A program made the translations under genes and the position numbers. A stretch of DNA of 64,000 bases from Streptomyces sp. B3I8. GTDB lineage: Bacteria > Actinomycetota > Actinomycetes > Streptomycetales > Streptomycetaceae. The notes beneath the pieces are model-generated. The model worked only from the letters and a program-made list of their open reading frames with translations. It was not told the DNA's origin and ran no database searches. Positions 1-8,716 of this stretch are shown here, piece by piece. Position 1 is the stretch's first letter. Every line of letters begins with the position of its first letter. Where the stretch lies: positions 7,267,501 to 7,331,500 of the forward strand of contig NZ_JAUSYN010000002.1 in the NCBI RefSeq assembly GCF_030816915.1. Direction: 5' to 3'.

Positions 1-1373
1 TCTTCGACGGACTCGTCCGGGCCGAACCGCCCACCGCCAGCCCCGTCCTGTTCGACACCGCGTGTGTCCTCGGCGGCAGCGTCGCGGGCCTGCTGGCCGC
101 CCGCGTGCTCGCAGGCCACGCCCGCCGCGTGATCGTCGTCGAGCGGGACGAGGTCTCCACCGAGGGCGCCCCGCGCCGCGGCGTGCCACAGGACCAGCAG
201 GTGCACACCCTGCTCCCAGCCGGTCTGAGCTGGATCGAGCGCTGGCTCCCCGGCTTCTCCGACGACGTCAGGGAACGCGGAGCGACCCTCATCGGCCTCG
301 ACCGGGCCGCCACCCTCCTCGACGGGCACCCCCAGGCGCCGAGCGGCGCCGGCCTGGAGGTGCTGGGCATCGGCAGGCCGCTGCTCGAGGCGCGCGTCCG
401 GGCCGCGGTCATGGCTCTGCCCCAGGTCTCCCACCTGCATGCCAGGGCCACCGGACTGCGGTACCGCGACGGCGCCGTCGACGGTGTCCGCGTCGACGAG
501 GCGGGCACCGAACGGATACTCGACGCGGACTTCGTCGTGGACGCCACCGGGCGCGGCGGCCGGCTCGCGGAGTGGGTGGGACGGGACGGTTACGACGAAC
601 CCCCGCTCGAACGCCTGCGCACCCCCATCAACTACGCCACCGCGCTCTTCGAACGCCGCACACGCACCGCCGACCTGGACGTCGGCCTCGCGCTGAGCAT
701 CTTCTCGCCCCGGTACGACGCGGGCGGCGTGTCCGTCGCCGCGGTGAACGCCATCGAGGACGACCAGTGGATCGTCATGCTGATGGGGTACGGCGACGAC
801 CGCCCCGGCAGGACGATCGACGAGTTCCGCGCCGCCTGCGCCAAGCTGCCGCCCCTGTTCACCGAGGCCACCAGCGGTGCCCTCACCCGCGACATCGTCA
901 CCTACCACCAGGCGGAGAGCCGACGGCGCACCTTCACCGGCCTGCGCCGCTTCCCCGCGCGCCTGGTGGGTGTGGGCGACGCCGTCGCGTCCTTCAACCC
1001 CGTCTACGGGCAGGGCATGAGCTCGGCCACCCTGCACGCGTCGTGCCTCTCCGCGTATCTCACGGGGAAGCCGGACCTCTCGGCCGCGGCCACGGAGTTC
1101 TTCGCGCTCCAGCAGATCGTGGTGGACGCGGCGTGGGCGGTCTCCGCCGGCGGCGACGCCGCCCGCCTCGACGCGGAGACCGGCGCCGAGGTGCCCGAGG
1201 AGGTCCGCCGACAGCGCTGGGCGATGGGCCAGTTGACGGCCGCGACGCTCCTCGACGGGGACATCGCCCGCGCCTTCAACGACGTCTCGTTCATGCTGCG
1301 CCACCCCGCCACCCTGGCCGACCCCGCCCTGCTGGAACGCGCCGTCGCCGTCAACGAGGCGGCGCGGGACTGA
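1..1373 (+). CDS. FAD-dependent oxidoreductase/monooxygenase, 5' end outside window
   Basis: The frame is open from base 3, so the true start lies upstream; about 456 residues are visible. A dinucleotide-binding segment with VLGGSVAG followed by IVVERDE sits near visible residues 22-45 and marks the Rossmann fold that binds the FAD ADP moiety. The middle motif VVDATGRGG and the C-terminal GVGDAVASFNPVYGQG, where the Asp contacts the FAD ribityl chain, complete the pattern of group A flavin monooxygenases and epoxidases. The substrate cannot be told from sequence. No partner enzyme is visible because the upstream neighbourhood is missing. The family call is firm; hydroxylase versus epoxidase versus halogenase-like is open. 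Confidence 0.85.
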   Translation, partial: FDGLVRAEPPTASPVLFDTACVLGGSVAGLLAARVLAGHARRVIVVERDEVSTEGAPRRGVPQDQQVHTLLPAGLSWIERWLPGFSDDVRERGATLIGLDRAATLLDGHPQAPSGAGLEVLGIGRPLLEARVRAAVMALPQVSHLHARATGLRYRDGAVDGVRVDEAGTERILDADFVVDATGRGGRLAEWVGRDGYDEPPLERLRTPINYATALFERRTRTADLDVGLALSIFSPRYDAGGVSVAAVNAIEDDQWIVMLMGYGDDRPGRTIDEFRAACAKLPPLFTEATSGALTRDIVTYHQAESRRRTFTGLRRFPARLVGVGDAVASFNPVYGQGMSSATLHASCLSAYLTGKPDLSAAATEFFALQQIVVDAAWAVSAGGDAARLDAETGAEVPEEVRRQRWAMGQLTAATLLDGDIARAFNDVSFMLRHPATLADPALLERAVAVNEAARD

Positions 1374-1636
1374 CCGTCCCACCTCCCACACCCCGGCCCC
1401 CTCGCGCCCGCCTCCTCCACACGGGCCTCCGCGGGTGCCGGGGTCACCGTGCGTCCCGTTACCGAGCCGTACGGTCGAAGTCGCGGAGCGGGTGAGCAAC
1501 TCCCGCCCGCGCAAGGGAACGTGGACGGCACAGGAGACGTCTGTCGTCTCGGAACGCCACACGGGTGCCCCGTTCCCGAGCCGGGTGTTCACCGTACTTG
1601 CCGCACGTGCACACCTTGCTCCGGAGGTCCCGTCCC

Positions 1637-2524
1637 ATGCCGATCGACGAACTGAACGGCGCCACCCAGTACGTCATGGATCTCCTGGGTATCTTCTCCT
1701 TCGCCCTCTCGGGCGCCTTCATCGCCGTACGGAGGGACTTCGACGTCTTCGGGACGGTCATCCTGAGCGAGGCCGCCGGACTGGGCGGCGGCCTCTTCCG
1801 CGACCTCGTCCTCCAGGTGCCGCCGGCCGCCTTCACCGACCTCGGTTACTACTTCACCCCCGTCGGCGCCGCCGCCGTCGTCCACTTCGGACACCGTCTC
1901 CACGACGACCTCCTGGTGCGCAAGAGCGTCATCTTCGACGTGTCCGACGCCGGGGCCCTCGGGCTGTTCAGCGTCACCGGCACCATCAAGGCGCTCACTC
2001 ACGGCTTCAACGTCCCCGCCGCCGTCACCCTCGGTGCCGCGAGCGCCGTCGGGGGCGGCGTACTGGCCAGCGTCCTCGCCATGGAGGTGCCCTCCCTGCT
2101 GCGCTGGGACAATGACCTCTACGCGCTGCCCGCTGTCGCCGGAGCGGGCTCGACCGCCGTCCTCCACCTCACCGGAGTGCTCCACGTCGGTACGGCCGTC
2201 GGCGCGTCGGTGTTCGCGATCGCCCTGCGGCTGCTCGCCCTGCGCTACGGCTGGCGCACCCCGCGCTCGCACTTCTGGCGCAATCCCTTCTCCGGGATGC
2301 GCCACCAGCAGGCCGTGGTGCCGGCCCGGTCGGCGGCGCCCGTTCCGCTGGAGGCGGACACCGTGACCCTGAGCCCGCTCGACGCCCGCACGGTCACCAT
2401 CCGGCGGGGCGACCTCACCCGCGGCGCCGCCCCGCCCGCGCGGGATCCCCGGATCGGCTGGCACGCTCCCTCGCTCCCGCACACCGGACCGGAGGAGGCG
2501 GGCGACGAGCCCCGCCGACGGTGA
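1637..2524 (+). CDS. TRIC-type cation channel family membrane protein (UPF0126)
   Basis: A 295-residue polytopic membrane protein. Its two homologous three-helix modules, beginning near YVMDLLGIFSFALSGAF and VIFDVSDAGALGLF, are the duplicated UPF0126 unit that forms the bacterial trimeric intracellular cation channel fold. The glycine-rich AAGLGGGLFRDL after the first helix pair is the conserved kinked segment. The start at 1637 is chosen because GGAGG lies at 1623-1627 and the protein begins directly before the first helix; the open frame reaches further upstream without support. The C-terminal 70 residues are hydrophilic and probably cytoplasmic. Gating and ion preference are inferred from the family only. 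Confidence 0.85.
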   Translation: MPIDELNGATQYVMDLLGIFSFALSGAFIAVRRDFDVFGTVILSEAAGLGGGLFRDLVLQVPPAAFTDLGYYFTPVGAAAVVHFGHRLHDDLLVRKSVIFDVSDAGALGLFSVTGTIKALTHGFNVPAAVTLGAASAVGGGVLASVLAMEVPSLLRWDNDLYALPAVAGAGSTAVLHLTGVLHVGTAVGASVFAIALRLLALRYGWRTPRSHFWRNPFSGMRHQQAVVPARSAAPVPLEADTVTLSPLDARTVTIRRGDLTRGAAPPARDPRIGWHAPSLPHTGPEEAGDEPRRR

Positions 2525-2550
2525 CGTCACCCGGCACGTGACGTCGGAGG

Positions 2551-3942
2551 TCAGGACGAGCCGAGATACGTGGTGGCGTGGATCTCGTGCAGGTGGATGA
2601 GCACGTCGTGCGCCTGCCCCAGCGCCATGTCGTACAGGTAGGTGTCGGGCCAGCCCGCACCGATGTTGTAGGTGGTGCGCCGCCGGTCCAGCCAGGCACG
2701 TACGGCGGGCGGGGCGGTACGCATGTCGAGGATGTAGTCGCGCTGTCGCGCCTCGTCCAGCGTGTACTCGTTCGAGTCCGGCTGCGCGGCTCCGACGGTG
2801 CGGGTCCGCATCACCCCGTCGTCCGTGCCGAACGCCTTGAAACCGCCCTCGTAGAAGCTGAAACCGATGCTGACGTACTTCCCGCCCAGTGCGTCGCGCA
2901 GGTACGCGCCCTCGGTCTTGGGGTAGCGCGGGTCGAACGAGTCGTAGGACACGTGCGTGTTGTGCGCCGACAGCAGCATTCGGTCACCGGTGTGCCTGTT
3001 CCACCACAGCGTGTTCGCCGCCATCGTCCGGTCGCGGAACTTCATCATCCGCGCGACCTGGGCGTCGTCCCCGATGTCGAAGGAGTAGCCCTCGGCGAAC
3101 TGGTCCACGGCCCTGGCGTTCTGCACGGCCCACAGCTGGGCGCGGGCGTCGGCACCGCGTCCCGGGTGCTGCCCCTCCAGCAGGTCGAGCACCTTCCCGG
3201 TGCGCTCCGCGCGGTCCTTGCGCTCGGCGAGCGGCAGTTCGAGGTACTGCTTGCTGTACGTCGCGGCGTCGGTGGTGGGCCTGAGCCCCTCGTAGAGCGC
3301 GGTGACCCGGTCCAGCAGTTCCGGGTGGGCGCGGGCCACGTAGTCGGTGATCCGGTCGTACAGTTCCGGCCCGGCGTAGCCCATGTCGGTGCCCACGAAG
3401 TGCACCGGGTCCTGCGGGTGACGAAGGTTGTGGTTCCGCATCCACGCGATGAGGTCGCGGTAGTCCTGGTTGTTCCAGATGTCGTACGAGCCCTGGAACT
3501 CGTCGTGTGCGATGTCCTCGAGGTCGCCCTTGCCGTGCACCACGTAGTCGTCGAGGCGCAGGCCGCTGCTCCAGGGCAGTTCCAGTGCGAAGGCGCGGAA
3601 GCCCTTCTCCTGGACCAGGTGACGCAGCACCCGGTGCTTCATGCGGAAGAAGTCCCGCGAGCCGTGGGTCGCCTCGCCGAGCCCCACCACCTCGGCGTCG
3701 GCGATCATGGGGTCCAGCGCGTCGAGGTCCCGCAGACGGCTCCCGGGGTCGGTGGTCCGCAGGACGTGGGCGCTTCGTTCGATGCCGCGCACCACCCGGT
3801 CCGTCGACCTGTCGGAGCGGTCGGTGTCCGCCGCCCGGGTCGGGGGGTGGGCCGAGGGGGCCGCGACGGCCGGGGTGGCCGCGGTCAGGGTGGCGAGGGT
3901 GAGGAGGGCCGAGGGGAGGAGTATCGCCGTGCGTCGTTTCAT
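2551..3942 (-). CDS. Secreted erythromycin esterase-like protein
   Basis: A 463-residue protein with a Sec signal peptide: MKRRTAILL, a hydrophobic core, then AVAAP. The mature part matches the erythromycin esterase/succinoglycan EreA-like fold (PF05139): GLGEATHGSRDFF with the catalytic-type Glu and His near residue 95, ALELPWSSG, FVGTDMGYAG and SAHNTHVSYD. Characterised family members hydrolyse macrolide lactones, but most homologues in Streptomyces are untested. I chose the internal Met at 3942 because it begins a clean signal peptide; an ATG nine codons upstream would put MGAARESGT before it. The gene is convergent with the channel gene at 2524. Resistance function is not demonstrated. 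Confidence 0.8.
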   Translation of the reverse strand: MKRRTAILLPSALLTLATLTAATPAVAAPSAHPPTRAADTDRSDRSTDRVVRGIERSAHVLRTTDPGSRLRDLDALDPMIADAEVVGLGEATHGSRDFFRMKHRVLRHLVQEKGFRAFALELPWSSGLRLDDYVVHGKGDLEDIAHDEFQGSYDIWNNQDYRDLIAWMRNHNLRHPQDPVHFVGTDMGYAGPELYDRITDYVARAHPELLDRVTALYEGLRPTTDAATYSKQYLELPLAERKDRAERTGKVLDLLEGQHPGRGADARAQLWAVQNARAVDQFAEGYSFDIGDDAQVARMMKFRDRTMAANTLWWNRHTGDRMLLSAHNTHVSYDSFDPRYPKTEGAYLRDALGGKYVSIGFSFYEGGFKAFGTDDGVMRTRTVGAAQPDSNEYTLDEARQRDYILDMRTAPPAVRAWLDRRRTTYNIGAGWPDTYLYDMALGQAHDVLIHLHEIHATTYLGSS

Positions 3943-4044
3943 GGTCCCAGATTCCCGTGCGGCACCCACGCGCCACCAACCCGTGTGCTGCCCATCCGCG
4001 AGTACCGCAGGCGCTACCCGGGCAGGGGGGAACGCCGCCTCCCC

Positions 4045-4072
4045 GCACGGCCGGCCGGAAGGCCGGCCGTGC
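4045..4072 (-). terminator. Hairpin downstream of methyltransferase gene
   Basis: Two perfect 12-bp arms (gcacggccggcc and its complement) flank a GGAA tetraloop. The hairpin lies 50 bp beyond the stop of the minus-strand methyltransferase and ahead of the esterase gene. There is no T tract, as is usual for Streptomyces terminators. Confidence 0.7.
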
Positions 4073-4122
4073 CGGACGAGGTCGGCGGGGGAGGGGCGAC
4101 GGGCGTGGCCCCGGCACGGACG

Positions 4123-4986
4123 TCAGAGGGCGCGGCGGGCCGTCCAGGCCATGCGTGTGGTGCGCACTCCCAGGTCGTTCCGGCGCGACAGGGCGCTCGG
4201 GCCGTCCGGGGCGAGGAGCGCGTCCAGTGCGGTCAGGTCCCGGGGTGCCAGCTCGGCCGCGACGGCGTCCCGGATGCGACGCAGACTGCTCGACGCGTAG
4301 CGGCGCACCGCGTCCTGGTCCGACGGGGCCCGCATGCCGGGACCCAGCGCGATGTCGAAGACACGTTCCCCCTCGACGGTGAACCCGGTGCTCCGCAACA
4401 GGGTTCCCCAGTCGGCATGACGATGGGGCAGATTCGCGGCGTGCCGGCGGTCGAGCGCGGTATGGCAGCGCTCCTCCAGGCCCGGGGCCTCCGCCGGGGC
4501 GTCCGCGGGCAGGAACCGGGGGAAGCCGGCCAGTTCGACCACCGCCAGCAGCCCGCCCGGTGCCAGCAGGTCGCGCACCCGGCGCAGTGCGCCCTCGGGG
4601 TCGGCCAGGTGGTGCAGGGCGGCCGAGGTCCACACCAGTTCGGGCGTGCCCAGGTCGGGCCACTCGGCGGCGTCCAGGTCGGCCGCCAGGACGTGCACGC
4701 GGTCGGCGACGCCCGCCGCGTGCGCCTTCTCCCGCAGCCGGCGCAGATGCGCGGCGGAGGAGTCGACGGCTGTCACCTCCGCCTCCGGGAAGCGGTCGAG
4801 CAGGGCGAACGTGCCGGCGCCGGTGCCGCACCCCAGGTCGACGAGGTGTCTGGGACCACCGCTGACGGGCAACCAGGCGACGAGGGAGGCGAGGTGCTCG
4901 GCGAGCACCTCCGCGTCCAGGTCGAGGAGTTCGGACTGGACCTCGGTGGGCGTGTGCGTGTGCGTGTGCGGGGAGGGGTGGTTCAT
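4123..4986 (-). CDS. Class I SAM-dependent methyltransferase
   Basis: A 287-residue protein with the SAM-binding motif I VDLGCGTGAGTFALL near residues 48-62, an acidic loop AVDSSAAHL (motif II) and the VWTSAALHHL (motif IV/V) region typical of Methyltransf_25-type enzymes. The N-terminus holds an HTHTHT run encoded by a gtgtgc microrepeat on the opposite strand. The gene follows an XRE-cupin regulator on the same strand with a 95-bp gap; this regulator-methyltransferase pairing is recurrent in Streptomyces as I recall. The substrate (small molecule versus protein) is unknown. Confidence 0.85.
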   Translation of the reverse strand: MNHPSPHTHTHTPTEVQSELLDLDAEVLAEHLASLVAWLPVSGGPRHLVDLGCGTGAGTFALLDRFPEAEVTAVDSSAAHLRRLREKAHAAGVADRVHVLAADLDAAEWPDLGTPELVWTSAALHHLADPEGALRRVRDLLAPGGLLAVVELAGFPRFLPADAPAEAPGLEERCHTALDRRHAANLPHRHADWGTLLRSTGFTVEGERVFDIALGPGMRAPSDQDAVRRYASSSLRRIRDAVAAELAPRDLTALDALLAPDGPSALSRRNDLGVRTTRMAWTARRAL

Positions 4987-5081
4987 GCCGTCACGCTAAG
5001 CGGGCCGGCCGCGTACGCCCCCCGTGTTCCCCGCATGGGCAAGACGGCGGCCCGTTCTGCTGCCGGACGCGCAAGGAACGG

Positions 5082-5678
5082 TCAGGAGGGCCGGCGTGGT
5101 GGGCTGTCGGCGCCCTCGCCGCGCCTGTGACCGCGGCGGGCGTCGCGGTCGAAGATGCCCAGCACCTCGCACGGCCCGCCCTCGGCGCCGATGGCGTGCG
5201 GCAGCATCGTGGGGAATTCCGCCGCCTGGTTGGTCTCTATACGCAGCCGGCGGTTGCCCAGCAGCAGGGTCGCGGTGCCGGACAGCACGACGAGCCATTC
5301 GTGCCCGGGGTGGGCTCGCATGCGGGACGGGTTGTCCGGCGGCGGCTTGGTCATGCGCTGACGTACCACGGTCACGCCGGGCTGTGCCTTCAGCGGCCAG
5401 CTCATCTGTCCGCGGGCCGCGTCGATCGCCGGGTGGGAGACGACGTCGTCGACGGCGGTCTCGACGAGCTGGTCGAGGGAGGTGTCCAGCGCGCGGGCGA
5501 GGGTGACCAGTTGGTCCAGGGCCAGCCGCCGTCGGCCGGTCTCGATCCGGCTGAGCGTGGACTGGCTGAGCCGGGCGCGGGCGGCCAGTTCCTCCAGCGA
5601 CCACCCCTGGGCGAGGCGAAGGGCACGGATGCGTCTGCGAACGAGGTTGTCGAGATCACCGTCGTCGTCTTGCGTCAT
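5082..5678 (-). CDS. XRE-family regulator with C-terminal cupin domain
   Basis: A 198-residue protein with an N-terminal helix-turn-helix (residues 10-65: RRIRALRLAQGWSLEELAA, then LSQSTLSRIETGRR) and a cupin beta-barrel (residues 90-175, HPGHEWLVVLSGTATLLLG). The cupin probably senses a small ligand. The start at 5678 is preferred over Mets at 5687 and 5705 because a TACGAT -10 element (minus strand, 5691-5686) ends exactly seven bases upstream, which predicts a leaderless mRNA beginning with this ATG. The downstream methyltransferase is its likely target. Confidence 0.85.
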   Translation of the reverse strand: MTQDDDGDLDNLVRRRIRALRLAQGWSLEELAARARLSQSTLSRIETGRRRLALDQLVTLARALDTSLDQLVETAVDDVVSHPAIDAARGQMSWPLKAQPGVTVVRQRMTKPPPDNPSRMRAHPGHEWLVVLSGTATLLLGNRRLRIETNQAAEFPTMLPHAIGAEGGPCEVLGIFDRDARRGHRRGEGADSPPRRPS

Positions 5679-5685
5679 GAGCAGC

Positions 5686-5691
5686 ATCGTA
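5686..5691 (-). promoter_or_regulatory. -10 element TACGAT for the XRE-cupin gene
   Basis: TACGAT on the minus strand sits seven bases before the ATG at 5678, consistent with leaderless transcription. No convincing -35 is visible. Confidence 0.45.
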
Positions 5692-5719
5692 TGCCTACTC
5701 AGCAAGAAGTGCTCGCCCT

Positions 5720-5764
5720 GAGGTCGGTGAGGTCGGTGAGGTCGGTGCGTTCGGTGCGTTCGGT
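5720..5764. repeat. Five tandem 9-bp units
   Basis: Three copies of gaggtcggt are followed by two of gcgttcggt, upstream of the XRE-cupin gene and downstream of the hydrolase gene. Confidence 0.9.
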
Positions 5765-5885
5765 GCGGCGGCCGGTGCCTCCGGGGCGGACGTCGCGCGT
5801 GCGCCCCGGAGGTGCGCGGTGCGACGCGTGGTCTCGCCGCTCCGCACCGACCGCACCGCTCCGCGATGACTCGCCGACCGCTCGC

Positions 5886-6866
5886 CTACTTGCTCCGCAG
5901 CCGCCCCAGGGGGTCGCGGCCCTCCTCCAGGGCGGCGGCCGCGGCCTGCCAGCCGGAGTCGCCGGGTACGAGGGCGTCACGAAGGAAGGCGGTCGTCAGC
6001 CGCTGGAGGAGGGCGACGCGCGAAGGGTTCTCGTCCGTCGTCGACGTCGACTCCTGGCCGTAGATGCCGCCGAGCGAGTGCTCCGCCCCGAACAGGGTGA
6101 GCAGGCTCTTGGGGCCCGGACTGTAGGTGTAGGGGTCGGTGAACCAGTCCGGGCCGCGGGTCGACAGGAAGGACTGGTCGTTGTCCCCGGCGACGACGAG
6201 GCTCCGCGTCCGCATGTCGTCGAACGAGGGCTTCATGAAGGGGAGGTTCTCCTCGGCGAACGGGGTCAGACTGTCCCCGAGGCCGGTCAGCGCGAGCAGT
6301 ACGCCCGCCGAGACGCGGCCGTCGGTCATGTCCTCGCCCGGTACGCCCTCGGCGTCCACGACGCGGGCGCCCAGCAGGGCACTGGCGGACTGCGCGCCCC
6401 AGGAGTGGCCGGCCAGGGCGATCCTGCCGTGGTCGAGCCGCCCGGTCAGACCCGGTACGGCGGTTTCCAGCGCGGGGAGGTTGTCCAGTACGCGGACCAG
6501 GTCCTCGATGCGGTAACGCCAGATCCGCGGCGTACGCGGGTCCTCGGGGGGAAGGCCGAGCGTCCTGGAGTCGAGGTGAGTGGGCTGGACGACCGCGAAA
6601 CCGGAGGCGGCCCAGAAGTCCACCAGCGGGGCGTACTCGTTCATCGATCCGCCGAAGCCGTGCGAGAAGACGACGATCGGCAGGCCGGCACCGCTCGCGG
6701 GGGCGGTGACGCGCACCTGGAGATCCTCGCCGCGTTCCGGGGCGGGCAGGACGATCGGGCGCAGGGAGACCACCGGGGTGGGCGGGGGAGCGGTCTCCCG
6801 CAGATCGGTCGTCTTCGGCATGGCAGGAGTGGCGGTTGTGGGTGGTGTGGCGGGCGTGGCGGACAT
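5886..6866 (-). CDS. Alpha/beta hydrolase (dienelactone hydrolase/chlorophyllase-like)
   Basis: A 326-residue soluble hydrolase. The oxyanion region VVFSHGFGGS, the nucleophile elbow GHSWGAQ and the terminal His in FGAEHSLGG give the Ser-Asp-His catalytic set of the alpha/beta fold. The first 35 residues are Thr/Ala/Pro-rich. Start chosen at MSATPAT (6866); an ATG twelve codons upstream is possible. It diverges from the TetR gene at 7116 with a 249-bp gap rich in inverted and direct repeats, so it is the probable TetR target. A close paralogue lies at 23598-24698. The substrate is unknown. Confidence 0.85.
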   Translation of the reverse strand: MSATPATPPTTATPAMPKTTDLRETAPPPTPVVSLRPIVLPAPERGEDLQVRVTAPASGAGLPIVVFSHGFGGSMNEYAPLVDFWAASGFAVVQPTHLDSRTLGLPPEDPRTPRIWRYRIEDLVRVLDNLPALETAVPGLTGRLDHGRIALAGHSWGAQSASALLGARVVDAEGVPGEDMTDGRVSAGVLLALTGLGDSLTPFAEENLPFMKPSFDDMRTRSLVVAGDNDQSFLSTRGPDWFTDPYTYSPGPKSLLTLFGAEHSLGGIYGQESTSTTDENPSRVALLQRLTTAFLRDALVPGDSGWQAAAAALEEGRDPLGRLRSK

Positions 6867-6983
6867 GAGTGATGCCTTCCGTTCGGTATTCGGAGTGGGC
6901 AAGGCGGTGATCAGGCACGGCGACGGACCGTGGGCGGGCGCTCGGGATGGACGTCGCGTTCCGGAACTGCCAGGATGGGCAGA

Positions 6984-7026
6984 AGCGGAACGTCGCTCCG
7001 CTCACGATACGGAACGTCGCTCCGCT
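6984..7026. promoter_or_regulatory. Probable TetR operator pair
   Basis: A 17-bp direct repeat (cggaacgtcgctccgct) occurs at 6986-7002 and 7010-7026, 24 bp apart. The first copy is part of an inverted repeat AGCGGA-N7-TCCGCT at 6984-7002. It lies between the divergent hydrolase and TetR genes. The arms resemble the GCGGA/TCCGC arms near 33.9 kb. Confidence 0.6.
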
Positions 7027-7036
7027 TCGCAATGTT

Positions 7037-7091
7037 CCCGCGATCCGCGATCCGCGTTCCGCGATGTTCGAGGCCCGCGATCCGCGATCCG
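7037..7091. repeat. 18-bp direct repeat, two copies
   Basis: cccgcgatccgcgatccg occurs exactly at 7037-7054 and 7074-7091, just before the ribosome-binding site of the TetR gene. Each copy contains cgatccg twice. It may be a second operator element. Confidence 0.75.
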
Positions 7092-7115
7092 GCCTCACGA
7101 GAGGGGAGCACCACG

Positions 7116-7697
7116 GTGAACCACGGCACCACGCAGGAGGCCGGAGTCAGGCGCATGGACGCCCGGCGCAACGCGCGGACCCTGCTGGACGCGGCCGCCG
7201 AAGTGTTCGTCGCCTCCGGGGTGGACGCACCGGTGCGCGACATCGCGGCCAGGGCCGGCGTCGGCATGGGCACGCTCTACCGGCACTTCCCCACCCGGGC
7301 GGACCTCGTCATCGCCGTCTACCGGCACCAGGTCGACGCCTGTGTCGAGGCCGGACCGGCCCTGCTGGCCGCTGCCCCCACGCCCCACGTCGCGCTCGCG
7401 CGCTGGGTGGACCTCTTTGTCGACTTCCTCGTCACCAAGCACGGACTCGCCGCCGCGCTGCGCGCCGACAACACCCGCTTCGAGACCCTCCACTCCTACT
7501 TCCTCGACCGGTTGGTGCCGGTCTGCGCGGACCTCCTCGACGCGGCCGTGGCCTCCGGGGAGATCCGCCCCGGACCCGACGCCCCGCAGTTCCTGCACGG
7601 CATCGGCAACCTCTGCATCGGCGCCGATCGCGACCCGGACTACGACGCGCGCCGGCTCGTCGGCCTCCTCGTCGCGGGCCTGCGCGAACGGGGCTGA
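7116..7697 (+). CDS. TetR/AcrR-family repressor
   Basis: A 193-residue regulator with an N-terminal HTH (residues about 15-60: LLDAAAEVFVASG, then IAARAGVGMGTLYRHFPTR) and a ligand-binding helical domain containing FLVTKHGLAAALR. The GTG start at 7116 is chosen for the gaggggagc Shine-Dalgarno at 7101-7109; ATG 7155 (MDARR) would remove 13 residues. It is divergent from the hydrolase at 6866 and probably represses it. It belongs to the same subfamily as the TetR at 33240-33851, which shares the segment LVTKHG. Confidence 0.85.
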   Translation: MNHGTTQEAGVRRMDARRNARTLLDAAAEVFVASGVDAPVRDIAARAGVGMGTLYRHFPTRADLVIAVYRHQVDACVEAGPALLAAAPTPHVALARWVDLFVDFLVTKHGLAAALRADNTRFETLHSYFLDRLVPVCADLLDAAVASGEIRPGPDAPQFLHGIGNLCIGADRDPDYDARRLVGLLVAGLRERG

Positions 7698-7742
7698 GGG
7701 GAGTTCGGACAGTAAACGGAGGGAAGAGACAGGGGAGGCGCG

Positions 7743-8564
7743 GTGACGTGGACGGAGCGTACGGTCGTACGGGACGGGGTGCGGCTGGTCTGCCGTGACT
7801 GGGGCGGGAGCGGACCGCCCGTGGTGCTGCTGCACGGGCTGGCCGGTCACGCCGGCGAATGGGACGCGACGGCCGCGCGGCTGCGTGCCGCGCACCGTGT
7901 CGTCGCGGTGGACCAGCGCGGCCACGGCGCGAGCGAACACCTGTCCGCGGACGTCTCCCGCGACGCCTACGTCGGCGATGTCCTCGCCGTGACCGAACAG
8001 TTGGGCCTGGAGTCGCCCGTCCTGGTCGGCCAGTCGCTCGGCGGACACACTGCCGTTCTCACCGCCGCGCGGCATCCCGGGCTGGTGCGCGCGCTCGTGC
8101 TCGTCGAAGCCGGGGCGGGCGAGCCCTCCCCGGACACCCCGGCGCACATCGGGGCGTGGCTGGACTCCTGGCCGGTGCCCTTCCCCTCGCGCGACGCCGC
8201 CGTCCGGTACTTCGGCGGCGGGCCCGTCGGCGAGGGCTGGGCGGACGGACTTCAGGAGCGCGACGGACGGCTCTGGCCGCGCTTCGACCGGGACGTGATG
8301 GTCGGCTCACTGGCGGAGACGGCCCGGCGCTCCTTCGCTCCCGAGTGGAGCGGTGTCACCTGCCCCACCCTGCTCGTGCTGGCCCGAGCGAGCCTTCTCG
8401 CGCCCATGGAGATCGACGAACTGCTGCGGCGACGCCCCGACATGACGTCCGTCAGCGTCCCCGGTACCGGGCACGACCTGCATCTGCAGCGACCCGGGGT
8501 CCTGACCGACCTGATCTCGGCGTTCCTCCTCGACGCGCGCCGACCCACCCCCGATCACACCTGA
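7743..8564 (+). CDS. Alpha/beta hydrolase
   Basis: A 273-residue protein with a full alpha/beta hydrolase pattern: VVLLHGLAGHAGEW (oxyanion HG), AVDQRGHGAS, the nucleophile elbow GQSLGGH and the late His in VPGTGHDLH. No signal peptide. GTG start 45 bp after the TetR stop, so it may be co-transcribed with the regulator. The family includes esterases, haloperoxidase-like hydrolases and C-C hydrolases; specificity cannot be read. Confidence 0.85.
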   Translation: MTWTERTVVRDGVRLVCRDWGGSGPPVVLLHGLAGHAGEWDATAARLRAAHRVVAVDQRGHGASEHLSADVSRDAYVGDVLAVTEQLGLESPVLVGQSLGGHTAVLTAARHPGLVRALVLVEAGAGEPSPDTPAHIGAWLDSWPVPFPSRDAAVRYFGGGPVGEGWADGLQERDGRLWPRFDRDVMVGSLAETARRSFAPEWSGVTCPTLLVLARASLLAPMEIDELLRRRPDMTSVSVPGTGHDLHLQRPGVLTDLISAFLLDARRPTPDHT

Positions 8565-8628
8565 CGGGTCCTCGGGTGACCCGCCGGGTGGGCCTCAGTT
8601 CCTCCGCCACGTCTCTCGCCCGGTCCGT

Positions 8629-8664
8629 CGTCAGTTCTGTCGTCAGTTCCGTCGTCAGTTCTGT
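8629..8664. repeat. Three tandem 12-bp units
   Basis: cgtcagttctgt, cgtcagttccgt and cgtcagttctgt follow each other in the gap between convergent genes. Confidence 0.85.
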
Positions 8665-8667
8665 CGT

Positions 8668-8705
8668 CGTCAGCTCTGCGGTCACGTCCGTCGGCAGAGC
8701 TGACG
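8668..8705. terminator. Bidirectional hairpin terminator
   Basis: Arms cgtcagctctgc (8668-8679) and gcagagctgacg (8694-8705) form a perfect 12-bp stem with a 14-nt loop between the convergent hydrolase and DUF6745 genes. Confidence 0.65.
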
Positions 8706-8716
8706 TCAGTGCTGCG

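Noticed and set aside
2578..5130. 850-codon open frame on the plus strand
   Set aside because: It lies antisense to the esterase, methyltransferase and their gap, is Val/Arg/Gly/Pro-rich without domains, and follows from high GC content.
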